Shown: one piece after another, positions 52,890 through 62,038 of the stretch
Position numbering within the stretch: the first letter of the stretch is position 1
Layout of the letters: every line of letters starts with the position of its first letter
DNA from: Planctomycetota bacterium
GTDB lineage: Bacteria > Planctomycetota > UBA1135 > GCA-002686595
Assembly (NCBI GenBank): GCA_023150475.1
Contig: JAKLKU010000015.1
Coordinates: 62,001 to 126,000, forward strand
Direction of reading: 5' to 3'
Length of the DNA stretch: 64,000 bases
Program-made: the position numbers and the translations under genes
The notes under the pieces: model-generated
Databases searched by the model: none
The model's input: the letters and a program-made list of their open reading frames with translations, nothing else
Told to the model about the DNA's origin: nothing

Positions 52890-53417
52890 GGTTCGAGACC
52901 GCGGCGGTATCGACCGCGGCAGGTCGGCGTCTTCACCCGAAGGTCGTCGCGGGGATGGATCGGTCGCGTTTCAGCGCAACGCCGCTCGGTCTGAGTCGAG
53001 CGCGATCGGCCGGGGGCGCGTGCCGCATCCGCCGTGAGCCCTCCTCCTCCCACCGGGGCTCGATGGACACGACATACCGAAGAACTTTCTCGACGCGTGT
53101 GCGCCGCACGTCGAGCCCCGCCGTCCCCCGGGCTCGCCTGCGGTGCTCACTCGGGTCCGACTGCTCGCTTACGAGGTCGGACCTCGACGGCCGAACGTCA
53201 CGGTCACCGGCCGCCGAGCACCTGGACGTCGAGCTCGCCGACGGTGTGTCGGCCGGGTTCGAGATCCGGCGACGCGCGCTGCCGTGTGACGCGACCATCC
53301 AGAACGCCGGCCCGCGCTTTCCGGGAACTGCCTCGCCACGGCGAAATCGTGCTCGGATCGACCCGACGACGAGCTCGCGGAGCTGCCCGTCCGCGACACG
53401 TGAACACTCAGAAAGCG
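52890..53417. other. 528-bp region without an intact gene, possible decayed minus-strand fragment
   Basis: On the - strand, near 53340-53170, short protein-like pieces lie in different frames (ASPDLEPGRHTVGELDVQVL in one frame, then VTVTFGRRG in another), reminiscent of a carboxypeptidase-regulatory-like segment. No complete frame joins them. The rest is Arg-rich noise. The PDH-operon terminator follows at 53418. Confidence 0.3.
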
Positions 53418-53463
53418 CCAGGCGCCCGCCCCCCGGCCTGCGAGCCGAGTGGCGGGCGCCTGG
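53418..53463 (-). terminator. Hairpin terminator of the 2-oxoacid dehydrogenase operon
   Basis: Perfect 13-bp inverted repeat ccaggcgcccgcc and ggcgggcgcctgg, 20-base loop, starting 18 bases past the E2 stop on the - strand. Confidence 0.7.
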
Positions 53464-53481
53464 TGCGCGAAGCGCGTCCGA

Positions 53482-55170
53482 TCAGAGCGCGAGAAGGCCC
53501 GGGTTCTCGAGCAGCTTCTTCAGGTAGACGAGGAAGCGCGCGCCGTCCGCGCCGTCGGCCAAGCGGTGGTCGACGGAGCAGGAGAAGTTCATGTACTGGC
53601 GCACTTCGATCTTGTCGCCTTGCGGCGTCTCGACGACGCCCGGGCGCTTCATGATCCGGTGCACGCCGAGGATCGCGACGTCGGGGAAGTTGATGATCGG
53701 CGTCGCGAGGATGCCGCCGATGTTACCCGCGTTGGTGATCGAGAACGTCGAGCCCTTCAGCTCGTCCGGCTTCACCTTGCCGGCGCGCGTGCGCTCGGCG
53801 AGTTCGTTGAGCTCGGCCGCGATCTGCAGGATGCCCTTCGCTTGGACCTCCTTGACCACCGGCACGATCAGGCCTTGCTCGGTGTCCATCGCGATGCCGA
53901 GGTTGACGTACCCGTAGCGCACGAGCTCCTGCGCCTGCTCGTCGAGGTGCGCGTTGAGCATCGGGTGCTTCGCGAGCGCGAGCGCGACCGCCTTCATGAT
54001 GAACGGCATGAAGGTGACCTTGACGCCCTGCTCGGCGCCGAAGCCCTTCGCGGTCTCGCGCAAGCGCACGAGCTCGGTGACGTCGACTTCTTCGACGACG
54101 GTGAAGTGCGGCGCTGTGAACTTCGAGCGCACCATCGCCTCGCTGATCTTGCGACGCACGCCGCGGAACGGGATCCGCGTCTCGCGCTCGCCCGGAGCGA
54201 AGCTGACGGGCGCGGCGGCGGGTTTCGCCGGAGCGGCTTGCGCGGCGGACGCGGCGCCCGTGCGCGCCGGGGCCGGCGCCGGAGTCGCGGCCGGCGCGGA
54301 GCGCACGAACGCTTCGACGTCGGCGCGACGGACGACGCCGTTGCGGCCCGAGCCGCGCACACGGCCCAAGTCGACGCCCATCTCGCGCGCGATGCGTCGC
54401 GCGCTCGGCACGGCGAGCACCTTGTCGGCCGCGCTCGAGCCGGTGGCGGCGCTCGACGTCGCGGCAGCGGCTCCGACGAGCTCGCGCACCGGAGCCGTCG
54501 CTGCCGCGGCAGCAGCCGGAGCCGCGTGAGCCGGCGCATGCCCGCTCTTCATGGTGACGGCACCCGCGGTCTCGAGCACGAAGATCACCGTGCCGACCGC
54601 GACGACTTCGCCTGCCTGCGCGCCGAGCGCGACGATCTTGCCGGCGGCGGGCGCCGGGATCTCGACGGTCGCCTTGTCGGTCATCACTTCGACGACCGCT
54701 TGGTGTTCGGAGACCGTGTCGCCGACCTTGACGAGCCACTTGACGATCTCGCCTTCCGCGACGCCTTCGCCGATGTCGGGCAACTTGAAGTCGAGACGCG
54801 CGCCGCCGCCGGCGCTCGCCGCGGCGCCGTGGGCACCGTGACCGGCGTGAGCCGCGGGCTTCGCCGGCGCGGGAGCGGGAGCAGGCGTGGGAGCGGGCGC
54901 GTGACCGTGACTCTTCTGCGCCGGCGCGGCGCCGGTCGTCTCGAGCTCGAAGATCACGCTGCCGACGGCGACGACGTCGCCGGGCTTCGCCTTGAGCGAG
55001 AGGATCTTGCCCGCGGCGGGCGACGGGATCTCGACGGTCGCCTTGTCGGTCATCACTTCGACGACCGCTTGGTGCTCGGCGACCGAATCACCTTCCTTGA
55101 CGAGCCACTTGACGATCTCGCCCTCGGCAACGCCTTCGCCGATGTCGGGCAGCTTGAATTGCAACGCCAT
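53482..55170 (-). CDS. Dihydrolipoyl acyltransferase (E2) with two lipoyl domains
   Basis: 562 aa. Two lipoyl domains, each with EVMTDKATVEIP (lipoylated Lys 43 and Lys 166), are joined by Ala/Pro/His-rich linkers. A peripheral-subunit-binding domain follows near 255-290 (VPSARRIAREMGVDLGRVRG). The catalytic domain begins about 335 (RIPFRGVRRKISEAMVRSKF) and ends with SVDHRLADGADGARFL, holding the active-site His and Asp. It transfers the acyl group to CoA. E1 beta is 18 bases upstream. The architecture suits either pyruvate or branched-chain 2-oxoacid complexes; the KATVEIP motif and E1 type lean to the branched-chain/Gram-positive PDH group. No E3 gene is nearby. Confidence 0.92.
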   Translation of the reverse strand: MALQFKLPDIGEGVAEGEIVKWLVKEGDSVAEHQAVVEVMTDKATVEIPSPAAGKILSLKAKPGDVVAVGSVIFELETTGAAPAQKSHGHAPAPTPAPAPAPAKPAAHAGHGAHGAAASAGGGARLDFKLPDIGEGVAEGEIVKWLVKVGDTVSEHQAVVEVMTDKATVEIPAPAAGKIVALGAQAGEVVAVGTVIFVLETAGAVTMKSGHAPAHAAPAAAAAATAPVRELVGAAAATSSAATGSSAADKVLAVPSARRIAREMGVDLGRVRGSGRNGVVRRADVEAFVRSAPAATPAPAPARTGAASAAQAAPAKPAAAPVSFAPGERETRIPFRGVRRKISEAMVRSKFTAPHFTVVEEVDVTELVRLRETAKGFGAEQGVKVTFMPFIMKAVALALAKHPMLNAHLDEQAQELVRYGYVNLGIAMDTEQGLIVPVVKEVQAKGILQIAAELNELAERTRAGKVKPDELKGSTFSITNAGNIGGILATPIINFPDVAILGVHRIMKRPGVVETPQGDKIEVRQYMNFSCSVDHRLADGADGARFLVYLKKLLENPGLLAL

Positions 55171-55188
55171 GTCTTTCGTGGATCCGGG

Positions 55189-56163
55189 TTAGTAGCCGTG
55201 GACGTGTTCGATCGCGTCGAGCACGCGACGCGCGTCGGGCATGTAGTGGTGTTCGAGCGTGTTCGGGAACGGCGTGTCGAAGCCGGTGACGCGCGCGATC
55301 GGCGCTTCCATCCACTCGATCGCGTTCTCGGCGATCAACGCGCTGATCTCGCCGCCGAAGCCGCAGAAGCGCGGCGCCTCGTGGACGACGACGACGCGAC
55401 CGGTCTGCTTCGCCGCTTCGAGCACGCCTTCTTCGTCGAGCGGCAACAGCGTACGCAGGTCGACGACCAGGCACTCGATGCCCTTCTCCGCCGCTTGTTC
55501 GGCCGCCTTCAGGCACACCGGCACCATCGCGCCGTAGCAGAAGACCGTCACGCTCTTGCCTTCGCGCACCGTGCGCAAGGTGGAGAGCGGCACCGTGTAC
55601 TTGCCTTCGGGCACTTCGCCCTTCACTTGACGGTAGAGCGCCTTCGGCTCGAGGAAGATCACCGGATCGGGATCGTCGATCGACGCGAGCAACAGGCCCT
55701 TCGCGTCGTGCGGCGTCGACGGGATCACGACCTTCAGACCCGGCGTGTGGCAGAAGTACGCTTCGCCGGACTGCGAGTGGTAGAGGCCGCCGCGGATGCC
55801 GCCGCCGTACGGGGTGCGGATCACCATCGGGCACGTGTACTGACCGCCCGAGCGATACCGGAACTTCGCCGCTTCGCTGACGATCTGGTCGAACGCCGGG
55901 AAGATGAAGTCCTGGAACTGGATCTCGCACACCGGCTTCAAGCCGTTGAGCGCCATACCGATCCCGGTGCCGATGATGCCGTCCTCGGAGAGCGGCGTGT
56001 CGAAGCAGCGAGCCTTGCCGAACTCCTTGGTCAGTCCTTCGGTCGCGAGGAACACGCCGCCCTTCGGGCCGACGTCTTCGCCGAGCACGACCACCGACGG
56101 ATCGTCGCGCATCGCAGTCTTGAGCGCGTCGTTCACCGCTTGGACGAGAGTGAGCGTTGCCAT
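55189..56163 (-). CDS. 2-oxoacid dehydrogenase E1 component, beta subunit
   Basis: 324 aa from the ATG at 56163. Motifs are VVVLGEDVGPKGGVF, DTPLSEDGIIGTGIGMALNG, EIQFQDFIFPAFDQ, RTPYGGGIRGGLYHSQS and, in the C-terminal transketolase domain, VVDLRTLLPLDEE and VVVHEAPRFCGFG. The alpha2-beta2 E1 binds ThDP at the subunit interface with the Glu of EDVG. It lies between E1 alpha (43 bases upstream) and E2 (18 bases downstream), in one operon. Confidence 0.93.
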   Translation of the reverse strand: MATLTLVQAVNDALKTAMRDDPSVVVLGEDVGPKGGVFLATEGLTKEFGKARCFDTPLSEDGIIGTGIGMALNGLKPVCEIQFQDFIFPAFDQIVSEAAKFRYRSGGQYTCPMVIRTPYGGGIRGGLYHSQSGEAYFCHTPGLKVVIPSTPHDAKGLLLASIDDPDPVIFLEPKALYRQVKGEVPEGKYTVPLSTLRTVREGKSVTVFCYGAMVPVCLKAAEQAAEKGIECLVVDLRTLLPLDEEGVLEAAKQTGRVVVVHEAPRFCGFGGEISALIAENAIEWMEAPIARVTGFDTPFPNTLEHHYMPDARRVLDAIEHVHGY

Positions 56164-56206
56164 GATTCTTCGTTCGTGAGCTCGTTCGAGGAGGGAAAGC
56201 GCGGGG

Positions 56207-57325
56207 TCAGAGCGGGAACTTGCCGTCGCCGGCGTTCGCGTCGCCCTTGCGGCGGGCGAGTTCGAACGCGGCTTCGCCTTGGCGGCGGATGTGCGGCGGG
56301 ACGTCGCGGTAGACGTCGCTGAAGATCGTCTCGAGCGGCGGCGGAGCGGCGGCTTCCGCCTGCTTGGCGGCCGCACCGATCTCCTCCAGCGCTTCGGCGT
56401 AGAACTTCTCGCCGAGCTCCTTCGTCCAGAGCTTGCGAGTCGCGAGGAAGCGCTCGAAACGCGCCACCGGGTCCTTCTTCGTCCACTCCTCGACTTCGTG
56501 CTTCGGCACGTAGCGCGTCGGATCGTCGGACGTCGAGTGGCCGCCCATGCGGTAGGTCACGGCCTCGATCAACGTCGGGCCTTCGCCGTTGCGCGCGCGT
56601 TCGAGCGCATCGAGCATCGCCTTGCGCATCGCGAGCAGGTCGTTGCCGTCGACGCGCACGCCGGGCATGCCGTACGCCTTGGCCTTGATCGCGTAGCTCT
56701 CGCTCGCGGTCTGCTCGGACGACGGGCAAGAGATCGCCCAACCGTTGTTCTGGCAGAGGAAGACGACCGGCGCCTTCCACACGGCGGCGAAGTTCATCCC
56801 GGAGTGGAAACCGAGGCTCGACGTGCCGCCGTCGCCGAAGCTCGTCAGGCACGCGGTCTTCTCGCCGCGCAACTTCATCGCGTACGCCGCGCCGGCGGCC
56901 TGGGGCAGGTGCGTGCCGATCGGCGAGCTGATCGACACGAACTTGATCGGCTTGACGAAGGAGAAGTGCACGGGCATCTGCCGGCCGCGCGCGCTGTCGT
57001 GCGCGTTGCCGAACATGTTGTGCATCATCTCGAGCGGCGTGATGCCGTGATAAAGAGCCATCCCGAAGTCGCGGTAGCTCGGGAAGATCCAGTCGGTCTT
57101 CTGGAGCGCGCTCGCGGCGCCGACCTGGCAGGCTTCGATGCCCTTGTTCGGGATCGAGAAGCCGATGCGGCCGGAACGTTGGAGCTTCATGCACGTGTCG
57201 TCGAACGCGCGCACCCGCAACATCGTGCGGTAACAGTGGAGGAGCTCGTCCTTCGAGAGCCCCGACTCGTGGCCGTTGGTCGACCCGTCGGGCTCGATCA
57301 CCGAGAGAAGTTGCTGGGAGGTCAT
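56207..57325 (-). CDS. 2-oxoacid dehydrogenase E1 component, alpha subunit
   Basis: 372 aa from the ATG at 57325. It shows MLRVRAFDDTCMKLQRSGRI, SYRDFGMAL, the ThDP motif GDGGTSSLGFHSGMNFAA ending CQNNGWAIS, and TYRMGGHSTSDDPTRY. It is first in the E1 alpha-E1 beta-E2 operon. It differs from the orphan copy at 16389-17501 in having NN at the end of the ThDP motif. The pathway (pyruvate to acetyl-CoA or branched-chain acids to acyl-CoA) cannot be settled from sequence. Its acetyl-CoA could feed the ADP-forming ligase at 22381-24729. Confidence 0.93.
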   Translation of the reverse strand: MTSQQLLSVIEPDGSTNGHESGLSKDELLHCYRTMLRVRAFDDTCMKLQRSGRIGFSIPNKGIEACQVGAASALQKTDWIFPSYRDFGMALYHGITPLEMMHNMFGNAHDSARGRQMPVHFSFVKPIKFVSISSPIGTHLPQAAGAAYAMKLRGEKTACLTSFGDGGTSSLGFHSGMNFAAVWKAPVVFLCQNNGWAISCPSSEQTASESYAIKAKAYGMPGVRVDGNDLLAMRKAMLDALERARNGEGPTLIEAVTYRMGGHSTSDDPTRYVPKHEVEEWTKKDPVARFERFLATRKLWTKELGEKFYAEALEEIGAAAKQAEAAAPPPLETIFSDVYRDVPPHIRRQGEAAFELARRKGDANAGDGKFPL

Positions 57326-57754
57326 TGGGGGGAACGCTCCTCCCTGCCCGAGCGCCGCCGGCTGGAACGGGCCGTCCGAAGGCCCAGAGCCGCCGCCATC
57401 GCGCAGGTCCGTCGTCGGGATGGAGAGCCGGGAGAGAATAGCGTCGGCCCGCGGATCCCACGAGGGGCCCGGCACACCCACGGAGGCCATCCGGAGCGCG
57501 TGCCGACGCCCGAACGGCGACGAGCGTTCCAACGGCCCGACTGCGCCGACTTGCGCGGCCGCGCGTCGTGGCCCAGTCTCGTCGCCTTCGATGCGCCATC
57601 CGACGATCCACTGTCCACCGCGCCCCAACCGGTCCTCCGCGATGCTCGGCGCGCCGGCAACGTGGCTCGCGCAGGCGTCGTGGCTCGCGCAGGCGGCGGC
57701 GGTCGCGCGCAGCCTCCAAGCTGCGGGCCGCGGCCGCGAACGAGTGAGTCGACG
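57326..57754. other. Divergent intergenic region, E1 alpha (-) and ABC exporter (+)
   Basis: 429 bases. An 18-bp unit, gtggctcgcgcaggcgkc, occurs twice in tandem at 57662-57697. No convincing gene. Promoters of both transcription units should lie here; no clear -35/-10 pair could be picked out. Confidence 0.45.
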
Positions 57755-59572
57755 ATGACGGAGGAGCGAGCGCGCGGACGCAAGGCCGCGGACGCATGGC
57801 GTGAGACGAAGGAACTGCTCGTCGCGCACCGCGCGCGGTTGTTCCTCGGCTTCTGGTTGATGCTCTTCAACCGGTTCGTCGGGCTCGTCTTGCCCGCGTC
57901 GTCGAAGTTCTTGATCGACGACGTGATCGGCAAGGGTCGCGCGGAGCTCTTGCTTCCGCTCGCACTCGCCGGAGGCGCGGCGACGCTCGTGCAAGCGCTC
58001 ACCGGCTACGGCCTGAGCCAAGTCCTCGGCGTCGCGGCGCAGCGCGCGATCAACGACCTGCGCAAGGAAGTGCAGCGCCACATCGTGCGCTTGCCGGTGC
58101 GCTACTTCGACTCGACGCAAACCGGCGTGTTGGTCTCGCGGATCATGCACGACGCCGAAGGCGTGCGGAACCTGGTCGGCACCGGCGTCGTGCAGCTCGT
58201 CGGCGGGCTCTTGTCGGCCGCGCTCGGCGTCGGCGTGCTCTTCTGGCTCAACTGGGAGCTGACGCTCTGGATCCTGGTCGTGATCGCGGTCTTCGTCGTC
58301 GTGATGGTGGTCGCGTTCAAGAAGCTGCGGCCGCTCTATCGAGAGCGCGGCAAGGTGAGCTCCGAGATCACGGGCCGACTGACGCAGACGCTCGGCGGCG
58401 TGCGCGTCGTCAAGGCGTACGTCGCGGAGTCGCACGAGACCGGCGTCTTCGAAGGCGGCGTCGATCGGCTCTTCGACATCATCCGCCGCTCGATGACGAG
58501 CGTTTCGCTCGCGACTTCGGTGTCGACGGCGATCGCGGGCATCGTCGGCGTCGTCCTGACGTTGGTCGGCGGCCGAGCGGTGCTGAACGGCGAGATGACG
58601 CTCGGCGACATCGTGATGTACCTCGTGTTCATCGGGCTGATCGTCGGGCCGATCATCCAGATCGGTTCGATCGCCACGCAAATCAGCGAAGCGTTCGCCG
58701 GGCTCGACCGCATCCGCGAGATCCGCCGCGTCGCGCGCGAGGACGAGCACGAAGCCGACCGCAAGCCGCTCGGCGCGGTGCGCGGCGAATTCGTGTTCGA
58801 CGACGTCTCGTTCGAATACGACGCCGGGAAACCGGTGCTCCAAGGGATCTCCTTCACGGCGCCCGCGGGCTCGACGACCGCGCTAGTCGGTTCGAGCGGT
58901 TCCGGCAAGAGCACGCTCGTCAGCCTCGTGATGGCGTTCAATCGGCCGCTCGCGGGCCGAGTGCTCGTCGATGGTCACGACCTCGCGAGCGTCAAACTCG
59001 CCGACTACCGCAAGAACCTCGGCGTCGTGCTGCAGGACAACTTCCTCTTCGACGGCACGATCGCCGAGAACGTCGCGTTCTCGCGCCCCGACGCGACGCG
59101 CGCGGAAATCGAAGCGGCGTCGCGACTCGCGCACTGCGACGAGTTCGTCGCAGGCTTCGAGAAGGGCTACGACACGGTCGTCGGCGAACGCGGAGTGAAG
59201 CTCTCGGGCGGTCAACGCCAACGAGTCGCGATCGCACGCGCGTTGCTCGCGGATCCTCGGGTGTTGATCCTCGACGAAGCGACGTCGAGCCTCGACTCGG
59301 AGAGCGAAGCACGGATCCAAGACGCGCTGCAACGCCTGCGCAAGAGCCGCACGACGTTCGTCATCGCGCACCGGCTGTCGACGATCCGTTCGGCGGACCA
59401 GATCCTGGTGCTCGAACGCGGCCGCATCGTGGAACGCGGCACGCACGCGGAGCTCCTGGCGCTCGGCGGGCGCTACAAGGAACTCCACGACCGCCAGTAC
59501 GCCTTCGAACACGAGCGCTTCGTCAACCCCGGCGAGGAGCTCGCGACTCCGGCAGCGCGGCCCACGCGCTGA
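57755..59572 (+). CDS. ABC exporter, fused membrane and ATPase (MsbA-like half transporter)
   Basis: 605 aa from the ATG at 57755. Residues 25-330 form a type I exporter membrane domain with six helices (for example FLGFWLMLFNRFVGLVLPAS, LILVV-type helices near 170-190, IVGVVLTLVGGRAVLNGEM). The ATPase has Walker A GSSGSGKST at 379-387, the Q-loop VVLQDNFLFDGTIAENV, signature LSGGQRQRVAIARAL, Walker B VLILDEATSSLD and the H-loop VIAHRLSTI. It works as a homodimer to flip lipids or export small molecules. Substrate is unknown. It is divergent from the PDH operon. Confidence 0.93.
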   Translation: MTEERARGRKAADAWRETKELLVAHRARLFLGFWLMLFNRFVGLVLPASSKFLIDDVIGKGRAELLLPLALAGGAATLVQALTGYGLSQVLGVAAQRAINDLRKEVQRHIVRLPVRYFDSTQTGVLVSRIMHDAEGVRNLVGTGVVQLVGGLLSAALGVGVLFWLNWELTLWILVVIAVFVVVMVVAFKKLRPLYRERGKVSSEITGRLTQTLGGVRVVKAYVAESHETGVFEGGVDRLFDIIRRSMTSVSLATSVSTAIAGIVGVVLTLVGGRAVLNGEMTLGDIVMYLVFIGLIVGPIIQIGSIATQISEAFAGLDRIREIRRVAREDEHEADRKPLGAVRGEFVFDDVSFEYDAGKPVLQGISFTAPAGSTTALVGSSGSGKSTLVSLVMAFNRPLAGRVLVDGHDLASVKLADYRKNLGVVLQDNFLFDGTIAENVAFSRPDATRAEIEAASRLAHCDEFVAGFEKGYDTVVGERGVKLSGGQRQRVAIARALLADPRVLILDEATSSLDSESEARIQDALQRLRKSRTTFVIAHRLSTIRSADQILVLERGRIVERGTHAELLALGGRYKELHDRQYAFEHERFVNPGEELATPAARPTR

Positions 59573-59651
59573 CGTCTGCCGCACGGCGCACGGCGGACGA
59601 GGGGCGGCCCGGCGACTGGATCCGTGGAACGCGGTGCGCGACACTCGGCGC

Positions 59652-60914
59652 ATGCGCAGCTCGCTCGCTCTCGTCCTCGGTGTCGTCGTCGGACTCGCTG
59701 CGGCCGCTGCGTTCTTCGCGTCGCAGCCCGCTGAACCGCCGAAACCCGAGTTCGACACGTCGACGCCCGACATCGCGACGACGAGCAGACCACCCGCGGT
59801 GCCAACGCTCGAGCCGAGCGCGTCGCCAGCCGACCGGCGCACCGATCCGCTGGTCGATTCCGGCGCAAGTTCGGCGACAGCGGGCACCGATCCGCGGTTC
59901 TCGCCGGCGCTCGAGCGCTACGCGCGCGATGGCATCACCGTCGCGTGGAAGCGCTTGCGCTCTCAGCCGATTCCGGACGCGACGCTCGAGCTCGGGTGGC
60001 AACGGTTCCGCGAAGCCGTGCTCGCATTGCCCGAGCAGATCGGCACCGACCTCGCGACGACGGCGAACCAACGGGACGAACTCGCCGCGGCGCTCGCGGG
60101 AGCGGACGCGTTCGGCTTGCTCGCGCAGCTCAAGTCGCTCGACGTAGGACCGTTCGAAGAGCTCGTCGGCGATGCAGCGCGTTTCGAGGCGCTCTTCGCA
60201 TGTTCGAGCGGCGGAGGCCCGGTGCTCGACGGTTCGACCGTCAGCCGGACGACCGAGGTGCCGGACGGCAGCGAACTTCGTTATCCCGCCGGCGTCCACC
60301 GTGTCGACCTCTCGCGGCTCGGCGGCGAGCGCTTCCCGCGTTGCCTCGCCGTGCGGGGCGCGGGGATGGACCGCACGCTCCTCGTGTGGGAGGAGCTCTC
60401 GACGCGCAGCCGCGTCGAGCGCATCGAGATCAGCGACGTCACGCTCAAGACCGAGTACATGTTCGATTTGCGCTCCGAACTCGCGACGATCGTCCTCGAT
60501 CGCGTGCGCATCGTCGGCTTCGACGCTGGCGCAGGCGCTTCGTGCGTCCTCGCGACCGCGGGCAACGCCCTCCACGTCCGGGATTCGCGCATCGAAGGGG
60601 GCTACGGTCGTCTGCCGGGGTCGGGAGTGCTCTTCGACGTGCGCACACCGGCGTTGCTCGCGCGTTTCGACCGCTGCGTCTTGTCCGGGCTCGCGATACC
60701 CACGCAACACCTGCGCGACCGGTCGACCGTGGTGTTCTCGAACTGCCGCTTCGACGACACGCTGGAGCCCGATGAGTCGTTCGCGTCCGGGAAGGCCGGA
60801 CGAGTGTTCGTCGACTGCTCGCACACGACCGCGCCGCTCGGCCCGCACGGCCGGCCACTGCCGCCCAAGCGCGATCTGAACGAGCTCTTCCCTGGCTGGG
60901 AATCCGCTCGCTGA
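59652..60914 (+). CDS. Membrane-anchored protein with a beta-helix-like C-terminal half
   Basis: 420 aa from the ATG at 59652; a GTG at 59634 is possible. The N-terminus (SLALVLGVVVGLAAAAAFFA) is an anchor or signal, followed by a Pro/Ser/Thr linker to about residue 75. The helical middle gives way to short repeated strands: VERIEISDVTLKTEYMFDLR, LATIVLDRVRIVGFDAG, ALHVRDSRIEGGYGRLPGSG, RFDRCVLSGLAIP, VVFSNCRFDDTLEP. This Asn/Asp-x-x-(hydrophobic) ladder suggests a right-handed beta-helix. Family unknown. It follows the ABC gene by 79 bases on the same strand and could be part of the same unit. Confidence 0.65.
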   Translation: MRSSLALVLGVVVGLAAAAAFFASQPAEPPKPEFDTSTPDIATTSRPPAVPTLEPSASPADRRTDPLVDSGASSATAGTDPRFSPALERYARDGITVAWKRLRSQPIPDATLELGWQRFREAVLALPEQIGTDLATTANQRDELAAALAGADAFGLLAQLKSLDVGPFEELVGDAARFEALFACSSGGGPVLDGSTVSRTTEVPDGSELRYPAGVHRVDLSRLGGERFPRCLAVRGAGMDRTLLVWEELSTRSRVERIEISDVTLKTEYMFDLRSELATIVLDRVRIVGFDAGAGASCVLATAGNALHVRDSRIEGGYGRLPGSGVLFDVRTPALLARFDRCVLSGLAIPTQHLRDRSTVVFSNCRFDDTLEPDESFASGKAGRVFVDCSHTTAPLGPHGRPLPPKRDLNELFPGWESAR

Positions 60915-60938
60915 GCAGAACGGCGCTGTGCGACGCGA

Positions 60939-60967
60939 GTGCCGCGCGGCACGTCACCGCATGCGGT
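60939..60967. terminator. Palindromes between convergent genes
   Basis: gtgccgcgcggcac (60939-60952) and accgcatgcggt (60956-60967) are perfect palindromes in the 52-base gap between the anchored protein (+) and the lipoprotein (-). They may act as a bidirectional terminator. Confidence 0.4.
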
Positions 60968-61512
60968 CAACGCACGCGCTCGAGCAGCGCGCGTTGCACG
61001 AGCGTCGGCGCGAAGCTCGTGATCGTGCCGCTCGCGAGCGTCGCGATCGGCCCGTTCGGCGCGGAGAGCAGCTCGAACGTGAAGCGCTCGTCGTCGGTGC
61101 CCGCGGCGACGACGGCCTCGCGCGCCGTGATCCGCGATTCGCCGACGTCGAACCACGTGTGGAGCACGCCGCCGAAGTACCGAGCTTCGAGCTCGACGCC
61201 GCCCCCTTCGTCGAGCGCGAATTCACCGCGACTCGCGTCGCGCTCGAGCAGAGCGAAGTCCTTGACGACTCGCCCCGCCGAGCCGTCGTACGTCGTGCGC
61301 CACGTCCAACGCCGAGGATCGTCGGTCGGCGCGATCACGAGCTCGACCGTGGCGATCGGCTTCGCCCCTTGCGCGTCGAGCGCTTCGAGCTCGCCGCGCC
61401 ACGTCCCTGACCAGGCCGCCGGAAATTCGAGCGGCGCGCCCCTCGATCCCTGCGGCTCCGGCGCATGGCACGCCGCGGCGAGTCCGAACACGAAGAGCGA
61501 GGTCGTGCGCAT
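60967..61512 (-). CDS. Small lipoprotein, beta-rich, unknown function
   Basis: 181 aa. The leader MRTTSLFVFGLAAAC has a lipobox (Cys 15). The mature part alternates strands: WSGTWRGELEALDAQG, ATVELVIAPTDDPRRWTWRT, VELEARYFGGVLHTWFDVGE, RFTFELLSAPNGPIATLASG. This pattern resembles small lipocalin- or YbfG-like barrels that report stress or bind lipophilic molecules; no close family was recognised. Divergent from the VOC gene. Confidence 0.65.
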   Translation of the reverse strand: MRTTSLFVFGLAAACHAPEPQGSRGAPLEFPAAWSGTWRGELEALDAQGAKPIATVELVIAPTDDPRRWTWRTTYDGSAGRVVKDFALLERDASRGEFALDEGGGVELEARYFGGVLHTWFDVGESRITAREAVVAAGTDDERFTFELLSAPNGPIATLASGTITSFAPTLVQRALLERVR

Positions 61513-61551
61513 GGTGCGACGTTAGCGAATCCGCGCGCGCCGGGAACCCTG

Positions 61552-61569
61552 CTGACAGGACGTTGTCAG
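61552..61569. promoter_or_regulatory. Inverted repeat upstream of the VOC-WYL operon
   Basis: ctgaca-ggacgt-tgtcag, 6-bp arms, in the 117-bp divergent promoter region, 61 bases before the VOC start. The adjacent regulator with a helix-turn-helix makes it a plausible operator. Unproven. Confidence 0.35.
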
Positions 61570-61629
61570 GAGCGCTCTGGAAGATGCCTCCAGCTCTCGG
61601 GCGAAGGCGCTCGGAGCAGAAGAGGAACC

Positions 61630-62028
61630 ATGCAAGCGCAATCGATCGTCCCCATCGTCACCACCGACCGCATGCAGGCGACCCGCGAGTTCTGGGTCGA
61701 CTTGCTCGGCTTCGAAGTCTCCTTCGACCACACGCACTACTTGGGCCTGCGCGCCGGCGCGAAGGGCGCGCACGAAATCGCGTTCATGCTCGCCGACGCC
61801 GAATGGCCCGACGTGTTCGACGGACGCGGCGTCAGCCTCTCGATCGAAGTCGCGGACGCCGACCGGGAGTACGCGAGGCTCGTCGCTCGCGGCGTGACGA
61901 TGCTCGCGGAGCCCGCCGACCGTCCGTGGGGCGCGCGAGCGTTCGTCGCCCGCGATCCGAACGGCGTCGTGCTGTTCGTGTCGCATCCGATTCCCGCCGC
62001 GATGGAGTTCCAGGCCTGCGTGCGGTAG
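61630..62028 (+). CDS. VOC/glyoxalase-superfamily protein
   Basis: 132 aa from the ATG at 61630, with AGAGGA just upstream. A single pair of beta-alpha-beta-beta-beta modules is visible: VTTDRMQATREFWVDLLGFE, then LGLRAGAKGAHEIAFML, GVSLSIEVADADREYARLVA and ARAFVARDPNGVVLFVSHP. His and Glu near the start and end could bind metal. Such proteins include antibiotic-resistance, dioxygenase-like and isomerase-like enzymes; the exact job is unknown. The WYL regulator gene follows 10 bases later, so the pair is likely co-transcribed. Confidence 0.8.
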   Translation: MQAQSIVPIVTTDRMQATREFWVDLLGFEVSFDHTHYLGLRAGAKGAHEIAFMLADAEWPDVFDGRGVSLSIEVADADREYARLVARGVTMLAEPADRPWGARAFVARDPNGVVLFVSHPIPAAMEFQACVR

Positions 62029-62038
62029 GAGGAGCACC

